DNA from: Cololabis saira
Lineage: Eukaryota; Chordata; Actinopteri; Beloniformes; Belonidae
Length of the DNA: 64,000 nucleotides
Direction: 5' to 3'
Assembly: GCF_033807715.1 (NCBI RefSeq)
Contig: NC_084601.1
Span: forward strand, 1,829,001 to 1,893,000
Every line of letters starts with the position of its first letter. Position 1 is the stretch's first letter. This document shows, piece by piece, positions 31,751 through 48,210 of the stretch. The translations under genes and the position numbers were made by a program. Under the pieces are notes generated by a model. The model had not been told where the DNA came from. It did no database searches and saw only the letters and a list, made by a program, of their open reading frames with translations.

Positions 31751-34285
31751 AGCCTTTTCCACATTGTAAAGAGCAGAGGTGCAGACATATCCTATATTTT
31801 TGCTCTTCAAAACTGATGTTGTAATGTGATCTAACAATACTAGTAGCAGTGTTGTTCAGTCCAGGTCTGTGCAGGTTTCAGATGTCCATTTATTTGAATC
31901 AAGTGTTTTGGAGTAGAAGAACATTTAAAACATGCAGGAAAGCTGGTCCTGAGATTGAACTAAATGTCAGTTACTGTATGTGCCATCTGCTAGGAAATAC
32001 TTTCAACTTTTATTTCTTTTCTTTGTTTTTAAAAAAGTTTTTCAGAGCTTTTTAAAAAGATATTTTAAACATTTTTAAAATATGCAACTTCAGAATATGC
32101 ATCATTGTTAAAAGCAGGTATGGCCATTTCCCACAAAGTCCGCTCCCTTTATGTCCTCACAACAGGTATGAGGATCTTAAATTTCTGCTTTTATTCAGGT
32201 ATAAAGCAACAATGTTTAGGGCTATATAATTCACTACTTAAATTATTGGCTCAGGTTATGTTTTTACGCTTAAAACCTTTTAAGGGATAAGACCACAGCT
32301 GCTGTCCCACAGATCTGAACAGTGTCTATTCATTATCATTTAAACCCATTCATTAGTGTCTGCCCTCCTCCAAAAGTCCAAGACAACCCCACCTAAATGG
32401 TGAATTTGAAAAGTACAACTAGTAGACAAATGTACAAGTGACATTACAACAAGTGTGTCCCTTATTAACACACACTGTCACTAAGATGATAAGACATTAT
32501 CAGTGTCCCAGTGCAGCGTGGATAACTCAGTAGGCTACCAGACATTTTTATCATGAAGTATTGCCATGGTAACAGCGGTCCAGAATGTTGTCGTCTTTTT
32601 TTTAATGATTTTATTTGAGAGGGACCATGTGCAATTAAAAACATAAATGCAAACATTTGATGCATTGCACCAGAGTTAGCTTAGGCTAACTTGCATCTGC
32701 AATGTGGTCTTTTCAATTTGGTACTGTAAATAAACATATAAATAAAATAAAATAAAAGTGTGATCCCACAGCTCTGTCACTATGTCAGTCTTTATCTCAT
32801 CATGTTTTGGCATGCGTCCTGGCTTGAATCTGCCGATGTGTTTATCTTCTAGTTCTTTCAAACCCTTGCATTTGGGTCCATGTTATGGACAGGCTAGGTC
32901 CACAGAACCTCAATCTTACAATTGACTTTTCTCCATCATATTTCATGACTTGAAGTGAAAGATTTACATCATGTCACAGCAGTTGCAAAAGTTTGGACCA
33001 TGTAGCTGTCTGGGATTCAATTTGTTTGTGTTCTTTCTTTTAACTTGAGTTTGGATCAGAAGACTCTCTTAATGTCCCAGGCTTCACTTCTCCTTTTTAA
33101 ACTCCATGTGTTGTTGTATTTACGTGTGTTTCTGCACTTCTCAGTTTTGCTGTGTTCCTTTTCTAATTTCTGTTTATGTTGCATGTTGAGCAGGTATTTT
33201 CAATATAGTATTTAGAGGCATTTCACAACATTTTCACAATATACTTATCACTCATACTTTCATATGCACTCATGCACAGACTATCAATGTGTGAAGGAAC
33301 ATGTACAAATGAACGAGCATCACAACATAGATCTTCTTTTGCAATAACCAACTACTATATGTTTAATCATGTGTGTGTTTGCCTGCTGTTGTGGGTTCTG
33401 GACAGTTCTTGACAGCTGTGTTAAGATGATGAGATGAGACTTTAATCGCTGAGCTAGTGCTGAAATAAAGGACTCTCTGTAGGCTGCGTAGAGTTAACGC
33501 AACAACAAACGTTTATAACCACAATTCCATTTAGAGATTATGTTTGGTCCAAATGAGACTTTACAAATGACTCATATACTGTTGTTTTCTTCTAATCTAT
33601 TGTTTTACCACAAGGATAAGCGTTGCTATTTTTGCATTTTCATCACAGTACTTCCTTGTACTTGATGTGCCAACTGCTGGGAAATACTTTCAACCCAAGC
33701 AAAAAGCTTTCCTTTTTACTGACTTGTTCCTTCTTTCAGACACACCAGCCGATCTGTTTCCTGCTGGGATTTTATCTACCGGTCGCTGTCGCTGTTATTA
33801 TCAAATAGAAATAGAAATAGTGACAAGTACTGTGACAAATGTTGAGGGGCTCTTCATCTTTTGAAGGGTCTGTTTGTGTGGAAGTAAAAACCCGAAGAAA
33901 GCAAAAAAAAAAACAGCGAAAGGTCTCAGAGCTGCTTTAACAGGTCAACGGAGGACTAAAACCACAGAGAGAAAGACCGAAATAAATCTGTCAGTGTGTT
34001 AAAGTGTGTGTGTTTGTGTGTAAATGCATGTGTGCATTAGCATGCTAACAACCTCTAATTATGTTTGTGTCTCAGCTCAGATTGAGTTGTCCTTTTGTAC
34101 GACAGCTACTTAAGAAGCACAGTCTGAGTTTAAAACTAAATTCCTGCTATAAACAGAGTTAGAAGAAAATTTGCTTTCATAACATAAAAATGACTGGTGA
34201 GAACAAAAATAGCATTTTTATAGGACATTTGTGTCATGCAGTGTTTGCCGATTTGCTTCAAGGAACTTGTAAGAACATTTTGATA
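31751..34285. other. Intergenic DNA, nothing recognised
   Basis: AT-rich sequence between MITEs. No coding exon, RNA gene or promoter could be supported. Confidence 0.4.
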
Positions 34286-34657
34286 TACAGGACTGTCTCA
34301 GAAAATTTGAATATTGTGATTTTCTGTAATGCAATTACAGAAACAAAAATGTCATACATTCTGGATTCATTACAAATCAACTGAAATATTGCAAGCCTTT
34401 TATTATTTTAATATTGCTGATCATGGCTTACAGTTTAAGAAAATTCAAATATCCTATCTCAAAAAATTAGAATATTCTGGGAATCTTAATCTTAAACTGT
34501 AAGCCATAATCAGCAATATTAAAATAATAAAAGGCTTGCAATATTTCAGTTGATTTGTAATGAATCCAGAATGTATGACATTTTTGTTTTTTTAAATTGC
34601 ATTATAGAAAATGAAGAACTTTATCACAATATTCTAATTTTCTGAGACAGTCCTGTA
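34286..34657. mobile_element. Palindromic MITE, copy 3 of 5
   Basis: TACAGGACTGTCTCAGAAAA at the left and GAGACAGTCCTGTA at the right, with the inverted TTTTATTATTTTAATATTGC arms between. A small deletion shortens the left arm after GAATATTGTGAT. Confidence 0.9.
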
Positions 34658-35350
34658 CAATAATAAAATGAAAAACAAAAACTTCAACGGATCCCACTCA
34701 ATGAGGCCTCACAAACACATCAAATGAATAAAGATTGATCAAGCCAACAATATGTGAAGGCATCACGACATCTTGGAAACCCTGCTCCACCTTCTTTTCC
34801 TTCTTTTCCTATTGTCTCACCGTGCCTGTTGGTTCAGTCAGTCGCGTGAGTGCAAGCGTGAGTGAGCAAACGCTTCTCGTCAGGGGGTGTGGCGTTGGGC
34901 CAGCGCTGACACACCTGAGTCTTGTCACAGGCCGCATTTAACCATCATTGCCAATTTGTCACTCTGTGGTTCTAACTTTAGCAGGATTGCTGTAAATAGC
35001 TGTTTTTCTGTGACTTTAGTGGCTTATTTTCCCCGTTGAGGTGTCCAGTTCTTTGCTACTTCAATGAATCTTGGTTTTTGCATTTTTGGAATATATGATT
35101 TCCCCTTTTTTTGACTTCTGGGTTATTTTGAATTGATATGACATCCAAGTCGTGTTAAAAATATATACCCCTTGTTTGCACTGTGCACCATTGCTTTTCA
35201 CCACCGTGTTTTGGTCTGTTGGTGCCGTCCTGATCACTGCCTTACAAGATGAGAAGTCTTAGAAGCCTCAATGTCCTTTTTAGCAAAAAGCTGCCAAATT
35301 CATCGCTCAATGTGTCTTTCCTAAGATCCTTTGGTCTTTGACATTATAGG

Positions 35351-36874
35351 TAGTGTTGTCCCGATCGATCGGCCACCCGATTGATCGGGCCCGATCACGT
35401 CATTTTCAAAAGATTGGGATCGGCCAAAAAAGTATCGGGACATACTGTTATGGCTCGGCCGGCTGGTCTCCGACTCCGCGACCCGGTAGCGCGGAGTCGG
35501 CGCAGCGGCCACAAGAGCCGGGCGGCTCCAGCAGCAACAAGCTCTTATTGCTTGTTGCTCTGTGCCTATGTTTTAACATATATCAATTATTAAATCGTTT
35601 TATAATTGTATTTAACAATACAGACAGTTGATGTGTTTATTATAAGATTTTGGGCGGCGCCGGTGGCTGAAGAGACGTTTGTGCTGGAAGGAAAGAAGCG
35701 TGGCTAACAGAAATCTAACAACAGCTTACTACGCTCAGATAAACGGTCTGAAAGTTTTAAAAACAAAGAAAAGCTGTCGGAGAAAAGTGACTGTAGTGTT
35801 ATGTAAATGATTATCCGTCACTCGTAAATCATCTTTTGGTCCACTTTATTGACTCGGTAACAACACGGGGATGACGGGCTGCTATTTTGCGGGACCGGTG
35901 TTACGGTCTAAACCGTCCGTCTCTGAACAACCACACTTGGTTCCTACGCTCTGCGTGACATCATTACAACACAGTGACAGAAAACTATAACAGCTGCGAT
36001 GAATATCTGCTGCTATTCATTTCATGCTGGTGAGAATTCTGTACTAAGGTTAAGCCAAAATGTATTTTAATTTTCTCATTGATTGTGAGTTTGACTGGAT
36101 GTCATTCAACTTTTGAACCTAGTAGGTAAACTACCTCCTTTTGAAGTGAAATTGATTTATTTTTGTTATTGCACTATTCTGCACTTTTTGTTTTAGTTTA
36201 CAGTTTCATGTTTCTACATTTTGTGGCACCAGTTCTGATAAGCTTTGTTTTGATCCAATGATGCAGTCAGTTAAAAAAAAAAAAAAAAATGTTCATGTTG
36301 GAGAGAATGGACAATACATTTGTTTACTTAATTTACTTTACTTTTTTTACTTTACTTTTTTTTTACTTTACTTTTTTACTTAAAGGAGCTTGAGGCTCCT
36401 TTTAAGAAATGAGACTCTCTAGCGCCACCCTTCACCACGACGGCCGTCGGGGGTACTGCAGCCAACAGTGAAGCCGGCACGGGAGAACGGGGAGAACGTG
36501 CATGCAGCGTCATGTGACGTCACATCCGCAGCCCAGCGCGGGAAATTCGGGACCGAATTGCAGCACATTTTGCAGCACACAGCCTGTTCAAGGCAAAGGA
36601 GAGATACACTAGAGGGCTCATTCTTTTGGGTTTGGAACGCTTCATCTGACATTATTACTGGAAAACTTAAAACGTATACGGATTTTTTTCATAAATCTTG
36701 CCACAACCCGGCCTCAAGCTCCTTTAATTCATTGCCAAAATGTATCTGATCGGGAAAAAGTATCGGAAATGTATCGGGAGCCAAAAAAAGTGATCGGATC
36801 GGGAAAAATCGGGATCGGCAGAAACTCAAACTCAAGTGATCGAGAGCTAAAAAATCCTGATCGGGACAACCCTA
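35351..36874. mobile_element. TAGTGTTGTCCCGATC element with nested MITE
   Basis: The left end TAGTGTTGTCCCGATCGATC is mirrored at the right by GATCGGGACAACCCTA. Sub-terminal GATCGGGATCGGC and ATCGGGA motifs recur in both halves. No transposase is recognisable. A MITE of the AAAGGAGC family (36,381-36,727) is inserted inside. Confidence 0.7.
36381..36727. mobile_element. AAAGGAGCTTGAGG MITE, copy 2
   Basis: Inverted ends TAAAGGAGCTTGAGGCTCC and GCCTCAAGCTCCTTTAA. The interior is the reverse complement of the 31.4-kb copy (CGTCATGTGACGTCACATCC). Nested in the element at 35,351-36,874. Confidence 0.8.
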
Positions 36875-37991
36875 ATTATAAGTCAATCCGGAAAAGCCAA
36901 AAGCTGGTGTAATGCTGCCTGTTGCAGCAGCATCGACATACGTGAGCTAATAAATTGATTCCTTCTAGCTTGTATAATCAGACAAGGACATTAGTCCAAT
37001 AAAAACAGGCCGAATGTCTGAGCTCAACTGTGCACGCAGGAGCGGTGTCGGTGTTGGTGCACATCCTGCAGTGGCACCAAGGGCCTGAGATGGGGTGGGC
37101 AATCCTGGTCCTCGAGGACCGCAGTCCTGCATGTTTCAGGTGTTTCTCGGCTTCAACACACCCTGATGCAAATGAAATGTGCAGACCTTGATGATGACCA
37201 TTCGTTTGAATGATAAACATTGACATGATTCCATCTGCCGCTGCAAGAGAGGTCAAAAAGATGCTGGAGCCCTGCTGCTACATCCTCCCTGCAGACTTCA
37301 ATCTTCAGATTGTTTTTCTCAGGCCTTCTGGGTTTATTGATCTGGGGGGTCCTGGAAGGAGCTTGACAGGGATGCGACTGGCCTCTAACGAATACAGAAA
37401 AGTCAAGACAGTCAAGAGTATGACCAAAAAGTTGGAGGAGAGGCAAGGAGATGGAGGAGAAAGGGATGATGATGATGATGATGATGATGTCTCTTGAAGT
37501 CAGATTAGTCACCAAAGAAAAACTGCACGTGCAAGCTGTTTTCAAAAAATAGTATTCAGATTAAGAGCTGATGCCAAGTGTCCAGATTTCTCCTTTGCAT
37601 TGATTGTTAAACTTAATGACAATGGGTGTCCATTTTTTGCTTCAGTTTGGTGCGGCCATTCTTCTGGGGGAAAGGAAAGACACCCTGAAGCCGTTTCAGA
37701 CATAAACACAGTGTGTGTCTCCATTAGAAAACAGTGGTAACTTAAAAATCCTTTGAGTTAAGAGCAAGAATCCAAAAGAGAGGTTGCCAGCGGCCACAAT
37801 GCCAGACTGTGTCCAAGTCTGTTGCTACCTTCAGTGATAACACTCCACAAGCATGTGGGAGAGAGCGAGCTGCTGTTTCTCCCAAGGTTTGCTTTGTTTT
37901 TCACTTGGTTGTTGTTTCGTCTCTGGAGCAACAAACATCAACCAAACAAGTATGCTTGGTTGCTGTTTGTTGGAACACACATGCATGTGCT

Positions 37992-38059
<68 letters not shown>

Positions 38060-40660
38060 CACGCACACACACACACACACGCGCGCGCACACACACACTC
38101 AGAATCAGGTTTGCACCCGGAATTACCGGTACAGTAAATGTAGATCAGAAGTAAAAGCAGTTTAACAGATTTATCGTGTCAGTTCTGTTCAGCCAGAGTC
38201 CAAAAGAAACAGGTGAAAACATCCAGACACAGAGTTTTTGATGCAGGAATAACATTCTTGTCACCTCCCCTGGTGATCAACTTGGATCTTAACCAATAGA
38301 GCGACCTCTTACCCCAAACCACAACTCCATTTATCCTCAAGTCTCAACCTCTAAAAAGCCATGTAAACTTGTGGAAAGCGTGGACTGGTGGTGGACTGTG
38401 ACCTATCTACGGTGTACCCCCCATCTACCCGAACCGTCCATACCTCTGGGATCTTGAATAATATTGAAGTATGGAAAATAAATAAATAATTGAATGAATG
38501 ATTTCTGTGGCGATCCCATGGATAAAGACCACAAATGCTATTGTATTTGCTTTAGTGCACTCCAGCAAATAGTCTCTCTCTGTCTGAATCAGGAATAAAG
38601 ATAACTGTCCACCCAACATCCAGAGTTGTACCGTCACCCCTCAAACATGGATACTCCTTCCTCCTCTAATGAATATTAACTTTTTTTTTAAACTTTAGTT
38701 CAAGGCCAAGTTATAAAACAACAACAATAAGAGTATTGGCTGCCATGTCCCAGACGGTCTAACACCAACCTCTGCAGGCTGAGTGATACTATTAAGAAAT
38801 CCTCCTAAAAAATTATGTAACTGTTCATGTGCAATCTTTTTATCATAGGTATTCTTGCTGTAACATTAGAAATAATAAAATTCAGTGTGAGACTAATAAC
38901 TCTAGAGTTCATTTAACATGGACTTCTTGGAGTTCTATGGGTTTTGAACATTTCTTTAATGATTGCGTGACATGTATGCGGTCAGACCTGAAGCAGGTTT
39001 AACTTCAACTGCATTCTCTTATAATCTAGCCAGCCATTGCTGCATGACATTCTTCTTTTTTTTAATCCCTCCTCTTACTACTTTGCTTCAACTACATAGA
39101 CCTTTGCCTACTTTGTTACTTCTTGTGAAATAAAAGTTACCACCCTAATTTAAAAAAATAATTTCTGCTCATTCACATGTTCTTGGATTTTTGTTACTTG
39201 CTCTCAGAATTAAAAAAAACACAATTTAGAAATTCTAAAAACAACAACTTAATGCAGTGAGCATGCGAAAAGACACACTTTTGCATGTTTTCATCCACGG
39301 CTGTTTCAAGGGTGGATGAAGCCATCTACTGTAAGTGCATTAAAGTACAGCCAATCACTGCAAGGCACTTAGTCCAACGCTTCTCTAAAAGACTCGCTGA
39401 GCTAGTATTTTTATTTAAGATAGTATTTTTATTTTTTATTTTTATATATATATTTTTTTTTTACATGAGTCATTGTGCTTTTGCTGAATTCACTCCCACT
39501 GAATAGCTCATTGGGAGTTCTTCTAAAGAAACCCTGCGGGGGGCGTCACAACGGTTTTAGAATTAAAATCTGTGCCCCTATTCTGTTTCTGTTCTTGACT
39601 CAAAGAAATGAAAGGAGGAATCCACCTGATCATCTTTACTGATCACTTCAAGAAGTGTTGGAGAAAGGCCCGTTGCTACTGAGTAATGAGGAAGAAGGAA
39701 ACGAGAGTTTTTGTGGCATGAGTAGAATGAAGCAAACGTTTCCTACAGTCTGATGTCAGGAGAGTGAAGTACAAGAACATGCAAACATTTCATCTCCAGC
39801 CACAATTGCAGGTGGGCTGAATCCCATACAGATTTGATCTGAGCATCAAAGAGTCGACGTCCAAACAACACATCCCGTTAGTGCTTTCAATACTTTATGC
39901 AGAACTGGAACTTCTTCAAAGACCGTGTCTATTTCCTGCATCACTGAGACAATTCTCTTAACAGTTCAGTCTAGGAAGTGTGTGGGGGCAAAAATAACTA
40001 ACAAACAAACGGTCGTGGCTACATTTAAAAAAAAAAAAATCATTACATGATGATTGAAATTATTCCCTGATAGGAAGAGCTGAGATCAGGAGAAGTTCAA
40101 ATTCAGCTTAACTTTATTAAAATACGATACAAGAAACAAAAAGAAAGCATTGTGTAACTTATACCAGGAGAAAGGTTAAGAAAGGAAATCAGATAAATTG
40201 AGTGGATTTAATACTCTGAGGGCAAAATCCTTACAAAAAGCTGGATCAGTGGTTCTGAAAATTGGTAACTTTTTGTTGATTATCAAAATGATGGTGAAGT
40301 TGAACATAAATTCATCCAAGTTTCACAGCTGTGATTAAAACAGCAGTTCCTCGGCCTTGCTGCCAACCCCGTTTGCTTTTGTTATGGATATCAAACTGTC
40401 CAAACATGTATTTCTAGTAAAGAAATCTTGTCTAAAACCGCAGCTGGACACATGTATTTGTTCTGATGGATCATTCAGATCACCGGTCAGATCTCTCCGT
40501 GAGTCTGCAGGGTTCATTTAGACTTTTGAGATTGTATGTGTGTTTTATCTTAAATGTTCCAGTGTTGTTACAGTACGTGAGGGTTTATTTTGTTGAGTAT
40601 ATGTGATCATGTGTGTAACTCTCCAGGCATGATAGATTACATAGTTGTGTGTGTAGCGTT
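36875..40660. other. Region downstream of gene A, nothing recognised
   Basis: No convincing exons. A (GAT)n run lies near 37,466-37,492 and an AC microsatellite at 37,995-38,098. The short open frames at 37.1-37.5 kb do not resemble a known protein on inspection. Confidence 0.4.
37995..38098. repeat. Compound (AC)n microsatellite
   Basis: AC repeats interrupted by ATGCACGC and a short GCGCGC stretch. Confidence 0.95.
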
Positions 40661-40668
40661 ATTATGGG

Positions 40669-40674
40669 TTTATT
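40669..40674 (-). terminator. Polyadenylation signal of gene A
   Basis: Minus-strand AATAAA, only six bases after the TAA stop of gene A at 40,683-40,681 (context AAACACAATAAACCC). If used, the 3' UTR is very short. Confidence 0.6.
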
Positions 40675-40680
40675 GTGTTT

Positions 40681-43600
40681 TTATATGTGCCGGCGGTTGG
40701 TTCTGGATCTTCTTTTGGATGTTCGGCCCCTTGTCAGAGCTTTTGCCTGCAGAACGAGCGGCTGCTGAGGGAGAGCTGGGATCTGAGCTGGGATCTGAAC
40801 AGCGTGGCCGGGACTCTGGTGGACGTGCGTGGCACTCTGAGCTTTCACTGAGCGGGAGCTGAACTTTTTCTTCCCGCCTTCGTCAGAATCGCTGTTCTCG
40901 TTTTCTGCAAGAAAAACAGTTTGAAACAAAGTCTGAACATCTGCAAGTAAAAATAAAATAGTAAAAATGGTCTCTGATTTAAAATCTGACATTAGGAAAA
41001 ATGTAAATGTCTTCGGTATTTCCTATATTTGTGTTATTCTGTATCATCAAGTTCAATTAAATTCAATTTTATTTATATAGCGTCTATTACAAAAGAAGTC
41101 ACTTATGTTATTACATAACATAAGTGTTATTCCATAACATAAGTGAAGGTGTAACAAGGTTGAGGGAATGTCTGCCTCACCGTCCTCTTCCTCAGCACTG
41201 TTTGCAGCAGCTACAGCCAGCTCTGAAATCAAATAGTTCATTAATAATCAAAAATCTAATGAACACAGAAACACAAAGATTGTCATAATCAAGTTCAAAA
41301 ACAGTACAAAAAATCTACAAAAAAAAAAACGGAGGAATCATACCAGCTAATGTCATCTGATCAGCTGGTGGAGCTATAAAAACAAATCAAAAATAAAATG
41401 ATCAATTCATCCATAAGAACCAAAAGGTGGCTCAATTCTTTTTTTTTAAGTGCATATGAGCGGATCTACAAATGAACAAGTGTTGATGAATGGGTGGATG
41501 GATGGATGGATGGATGGATGAATGGGTGGATGGATGGATGGATGGATGGATGGATGGATGAATGGGTGGATGGATGCATGGATGGATGGGTGGATGGATG
41601 CATGGATGGATGGATGGATGGATGGATGGATGATGGATGGATGGATTCATGGATGGATGGATGGATGGATGGATGCATGGATGCATGGATGAATGGGTGG
41701 ATGGATGGATGGATGGATGGATGGATGGATGATGGATGGATGGATGCATGGATGGATGGATGGATGGATGGATGGATGGATGGATGGATGGATGGATGGA
41801 TGGATGGATGCATGGATGGATGGATGGATGGATGGATGGATGGATGGATGGATGGATGGATCAGTGTAAAAAAGTTAAAGTAAAAGTTTTGGAAACATAA
41901 GGAATGTGTCCTCACTGTCTGCCGTCTCTGAACTGGAACTGCTGGTGTCTGAAAACAGAAAAACAGAAACAGAAAAACAGGCGGACCAGTGAAAGAGGGG
42001 AGTTACAGAATCAATACACTGGATTTGGATGATATCTAGATTATATTTGGGTGATAGTATCATTTATGTCATCATCATGCTCCTATCTGATGCTCCTCCT
42101 CCATAATACTGGGATTCATCTGGAATATGGAATATGTCAATCCAAACAAAGACAAAGTTAGGTGTAGGTATATTTGTGAACAGGCAGAATATAAACATGA
42201 AAATTCTGTCAAGAATTTGACAAAAAGATGTCAGTTGTGGTATTTATTATCCCATTTCTGTGTCACAGTTACAGTTTTCACAGTTTTCTCCAATGTTTTT
42301 AGTAACACCTGATATTTGTCAAAATATAAGATGTAATGAAGCTGATCACTGGCCAGGGTCTACAGGGCGTTAAGCTCAGTTAGAGGCTGCCTGATTGATG
42401 GCTTGATTACCCAAAGTCCACCTCTACTGCGATAAGTTAATTAAGAAAAAAAATGTTATTGTTGTATTTAACAACAAAGGTTAACTTCCTGGAGGATTTT
42501 TTTTATTTTTTTTCCTTTTTCAAACTCAAGTTAACAAAAAAAAACTAAAATGTAGCATAGCAATTGCTATACAACATTTTGACCCAGGCTGCAGAGTTAT
42601 GTTAGCTGTTTCTTATTTACCTGTCATGATTTCACATATTTACAGCACTTAAACAAGCGAAACCTTGTAAATAAAAAGAATATACAGGACTGTCTCAGAA
42701 AATTTGAATATTGTGATAAAGTCCTTTATTTTCTGTAATGCAAAAATGTCATACATTCTGGATTCATTACAAATCAACTGAAATATTGCAAGCCTTTTAT
42801 TATTTTAATATTGCTGATCATGGCTTACAGCTTAAGAAAACTCAAATATCCTATCTCAAAAAATTTGAATATTCTGGAAATCTTAATCTACAACTGTAAA
42901 CCATAATCAGCAATATTAAAATAATAAAAGGCTTGCAATATTTCAGTTGATTTGTAATGAATCCAGAATGTATGACATTTTTGTTTCTGTAATTGCATTA
43001 CAGAAAATAAAGAACTTTATCACAATATTCTAATTTTCTGAGACAGTCCTGTACATACAACAAAAATGGGATAGCTTTAGAGAAGGCACTTGGGAACAAT
43101 TGTTGTGTCACTGTTCCACCTTGTGGCAAGAACCTTTAACCTTTAAGTGAGTGAGTCAAGGAAACCTTCATTGTGATGCAACTATTTTTAATCAGTATGT
43201 TTAATTGTTTGGAATTTCCCACTCCTTTTTTTTAGTTCTCTCTTCTTCTTTCCAGAGAGAACACCCACAATTAAAACTGTTCAAAACCATATGTGCCTGT
43301 AGATAATGTTATGTTATTCAGCAGTAAAGTTTATATAATGCCGTCACGTCATGCAGCTGTTTCATAACAATTAAAGATGTTTTAAGGTTGTTCCTGATAA
43401 ATAGGTCTGATGAAGTGAACAGAAGAATGAAGTCTTACCAGGCTGATCAGGAGAAACGACGCTCGTGCTCTCTGAAACAACAGAACAACAGCTGATTTAA
43501 AACGTCTCCAGACATTAAACTCAACACTGACTGTCATGTGGTTGTGCCGGTAAGTGGCACTTTTTCCAGACAACTTGCATTCTTTGTGCTTTTCGTTGGT

Positions 43601-44886
43601 GATTTTATGGTTGATTTCTGCAACCTGAGCAACCAGATATGGTATGGGAAAATAAATTAGCTCGATGTTCAACTTATATGCAAGGTAACCACTTTAGTTG
43701 TTATGAGAAACATTCACGTGTTCCTGTTCTAACAGGTAATTTTTTCAAGTATACATTTTTTAGTTTAGTTTAGAACAAGATTTTAGGAAACAGGACAAGT
43801 CATAAAAAAAAGAAGTACTGTCATTCCCTCTGACATTCGATTCATTGATATGCAGATGATATATGACTGTTTATCTTAGTTCTGCCTGGATGGGTTTTCT
43901 AAGTCATATTTTCTATCCTTTATGACTGAAATCAACATTTGGATGAAAATATACTCTTTAAAGGATTTAGAAAATATTTGATCAGTCACAGTTAGACAAA
44001 GTGACATGTTTGGTTTTAGAGTTTGACCTAAAATCCATGTTTTCAACTCAAAGGAAGAAAAATTACCATTTATATTTTCATTGCAAATTGTAGCGATTAG
44101 AAATGAAATCTAAAGTCTTGATGTGGACAGTGTTACTCACCTGTGGGAGCTTCTTCAGAGAGTGAATCTTTATCTAATAGATACAGGTGAAACAGATTAG
44201 AGACAGACAGACTTTATGACATGATGTGAGTGATGAGAAGCAGGTGCTTTACCAGTTTTGGCTTGTACTCCTGCATCTGCAAACATCCAACAATTTCATT
44301 AAGCACAAACACAGTCACCTATAGAGATGTTTTCTATCTATCTATGATTTATGAATTTCAAAGAAGACGCAGTCTCACCGCTGGAGTCATGATCTCCCTC
44401 CACCAGCAGGACAAAAAGAGAGAACAAAAGAACAATGTTCCTGTAATTAAAAAAAAAACAGAAGTTACTTTTAGTCTGATGATCTTTGTGGTCTTGTAAG
44501 GATTGCACAAAGAGCTCAGCATGACAACAAACACTGGTTTAAACCAAGTCAGCCTTCAGTTTTACTTTATAATTAGACTTTTGCCATCAAGGTAAAGGTG
44601 AATTTGATAAATGAATCAGAAACAATTAATTTCAGAACCATTCTGACCCAATGAACTTCAACAAATGTTAACTCTTAGGATACACAGATTTTTTAGATTT
44701 AAGAAAACTATTCAACATTTTTACAGACCTCCTCACTGATGCCTCTTCTTTCTGTTCCCATTCATTTACTTCTGCTCTCCATCTCTATGGAAACCTGCAT
44801 GCTTCCATTTTAACATTGCTCCTATTTTACAGCATTTCTGGACAGAAACCCATAAAGACGAGGAGATGGACGTACCTGGTGAGCAT
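40681..44886 (-). CDS. Gene A: small secreted acidic mini-exon protein, paralog of gene B
   Basis: Nine coding exons join in one frame (492 bases, 163 residues plus stop). They are 44,886-44,876 (MLT, split R), 44,440-44,379 (signal [15 protein letters not shown]), 44,276-44,253 (DAGVQAKTG), 44,173-44,141 ([12 protein letters not shown]), 43,471-43,439 ([12 protein letters not shown]), 41,948-41,916 ([11 protein letters not shown]), 41,373-41,344 ([11 protein letters not shown]), 41,222-41,181 ([15 protein letters not shown]) and 40,904-40,681. All introns after the second are phase 1, as in gene B. The last exon begins acidic ([11 protein letters not shown]) but ends strongly basic ([14 protein letters not shown]). 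The product is probably extracellular, disordered and phosphorylated. Shared start pattern, phases and the PADQ exon argue for tandem duplication with gene B. The starmaker-type family is an inference. Confidence 0.72.
41050..41100 (-). mobile_element. L2 tail fragment
   Basis: CAATTAAATTCAATTTTATTTATATAGCGTCTA matches, in two short pieces, the terminal part of the L2 copies at 9.5 and 26.3 kb. It lies in the last intron of gene A. Confidence 0.6.
41489..41862. repeat. (TGGA)n tetranucleotide array
   Basis: About 370 bp of ATGG/TGGA repeats with scattered GGG, GCA and GAA variants. It lies in the gene A intron between the [10 protein letters not shown] and TPPADQ exons. Open frames on both strands ([16 protein letters not shown]) are artefacts of the repeat. 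Confidence 0.97.
42683..43053. mobile_element. Palindromic MITE, copy 4 of 5
   Basis: TACAGGACTGTCTCAGAAAA at the left, GAGACAGTCCTGTA at the right. It lies in a gene A intron, 3' of the [12 protein letters not shown] exon. Confidence 0.9.
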
Positions 44887-44974
44887 GATGCTGGGAAGTC
44901 AGTGTGACAGGTGGGCAGACAGGTGACTGTTACAGGACAGCAGGAATCTCCTGGCTCTGAGCATCTGGTGCAGG

Positions 44975-44982
44975 TTTATATA
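44975..44982 (-). promoter_or_regulatory. TATA box of gene A
   Basis: Minus-strand TATATAAA in GGCAGATATATAAACCTG. It lies about 90 bases upstream of the ATG at 44,886, predicting transcription from about 44,945-44,955 and a 5' UTR of about 65 bases. A (GT)n microsatellite begins only about 40 bases further upstream. Confidence 0.8.
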
Positions 44983-45017
44983 TCTGCCTAAATGTCACCC
45001 GTCCAGAGGACGGACCA

Positions 45018-45018
<1 letters not shown>

Positions 45019-45108
<90 letters not shown>
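45019..45108. repeat. (GT)n microsatellite at the gene A promoter
   Basis: About 88 uninterrupted bases of GT, starting 37 bases from the TATA box of gene A. Length changes here could alter promoter spacing to upstream elements. Confidence 0.97.
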
Positions 45109-48040
<2,932 letters not shown>

Positions 48041-48210
48041 ACAGAACGTGTATTCACTGTCTTTCTGTCCATCTGTAATGACCCCATGCACAGAAATAAG
48101 CCCTGATTGTTCACACCTGTGCCTCGTTACCCCCTTGTGTATATCTGGTCTTTTGTGCATGTTTGCAGGCCGGAGCCTCGGGAGCTGCGTTCTGGCCTGC
48201 AGTCCTGGAC

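Noticed and set aside
37153..37545. Overlapping open frames near a GAT run
   Set aside because: No similarity to known proteins on inspection and low-complexity ends.
41466..41915. IHPSIHPS / WMDGWMDG repeat proteins
   Set aside because: Translations of a TGGA tetranucleotide array in an intron of gene A.
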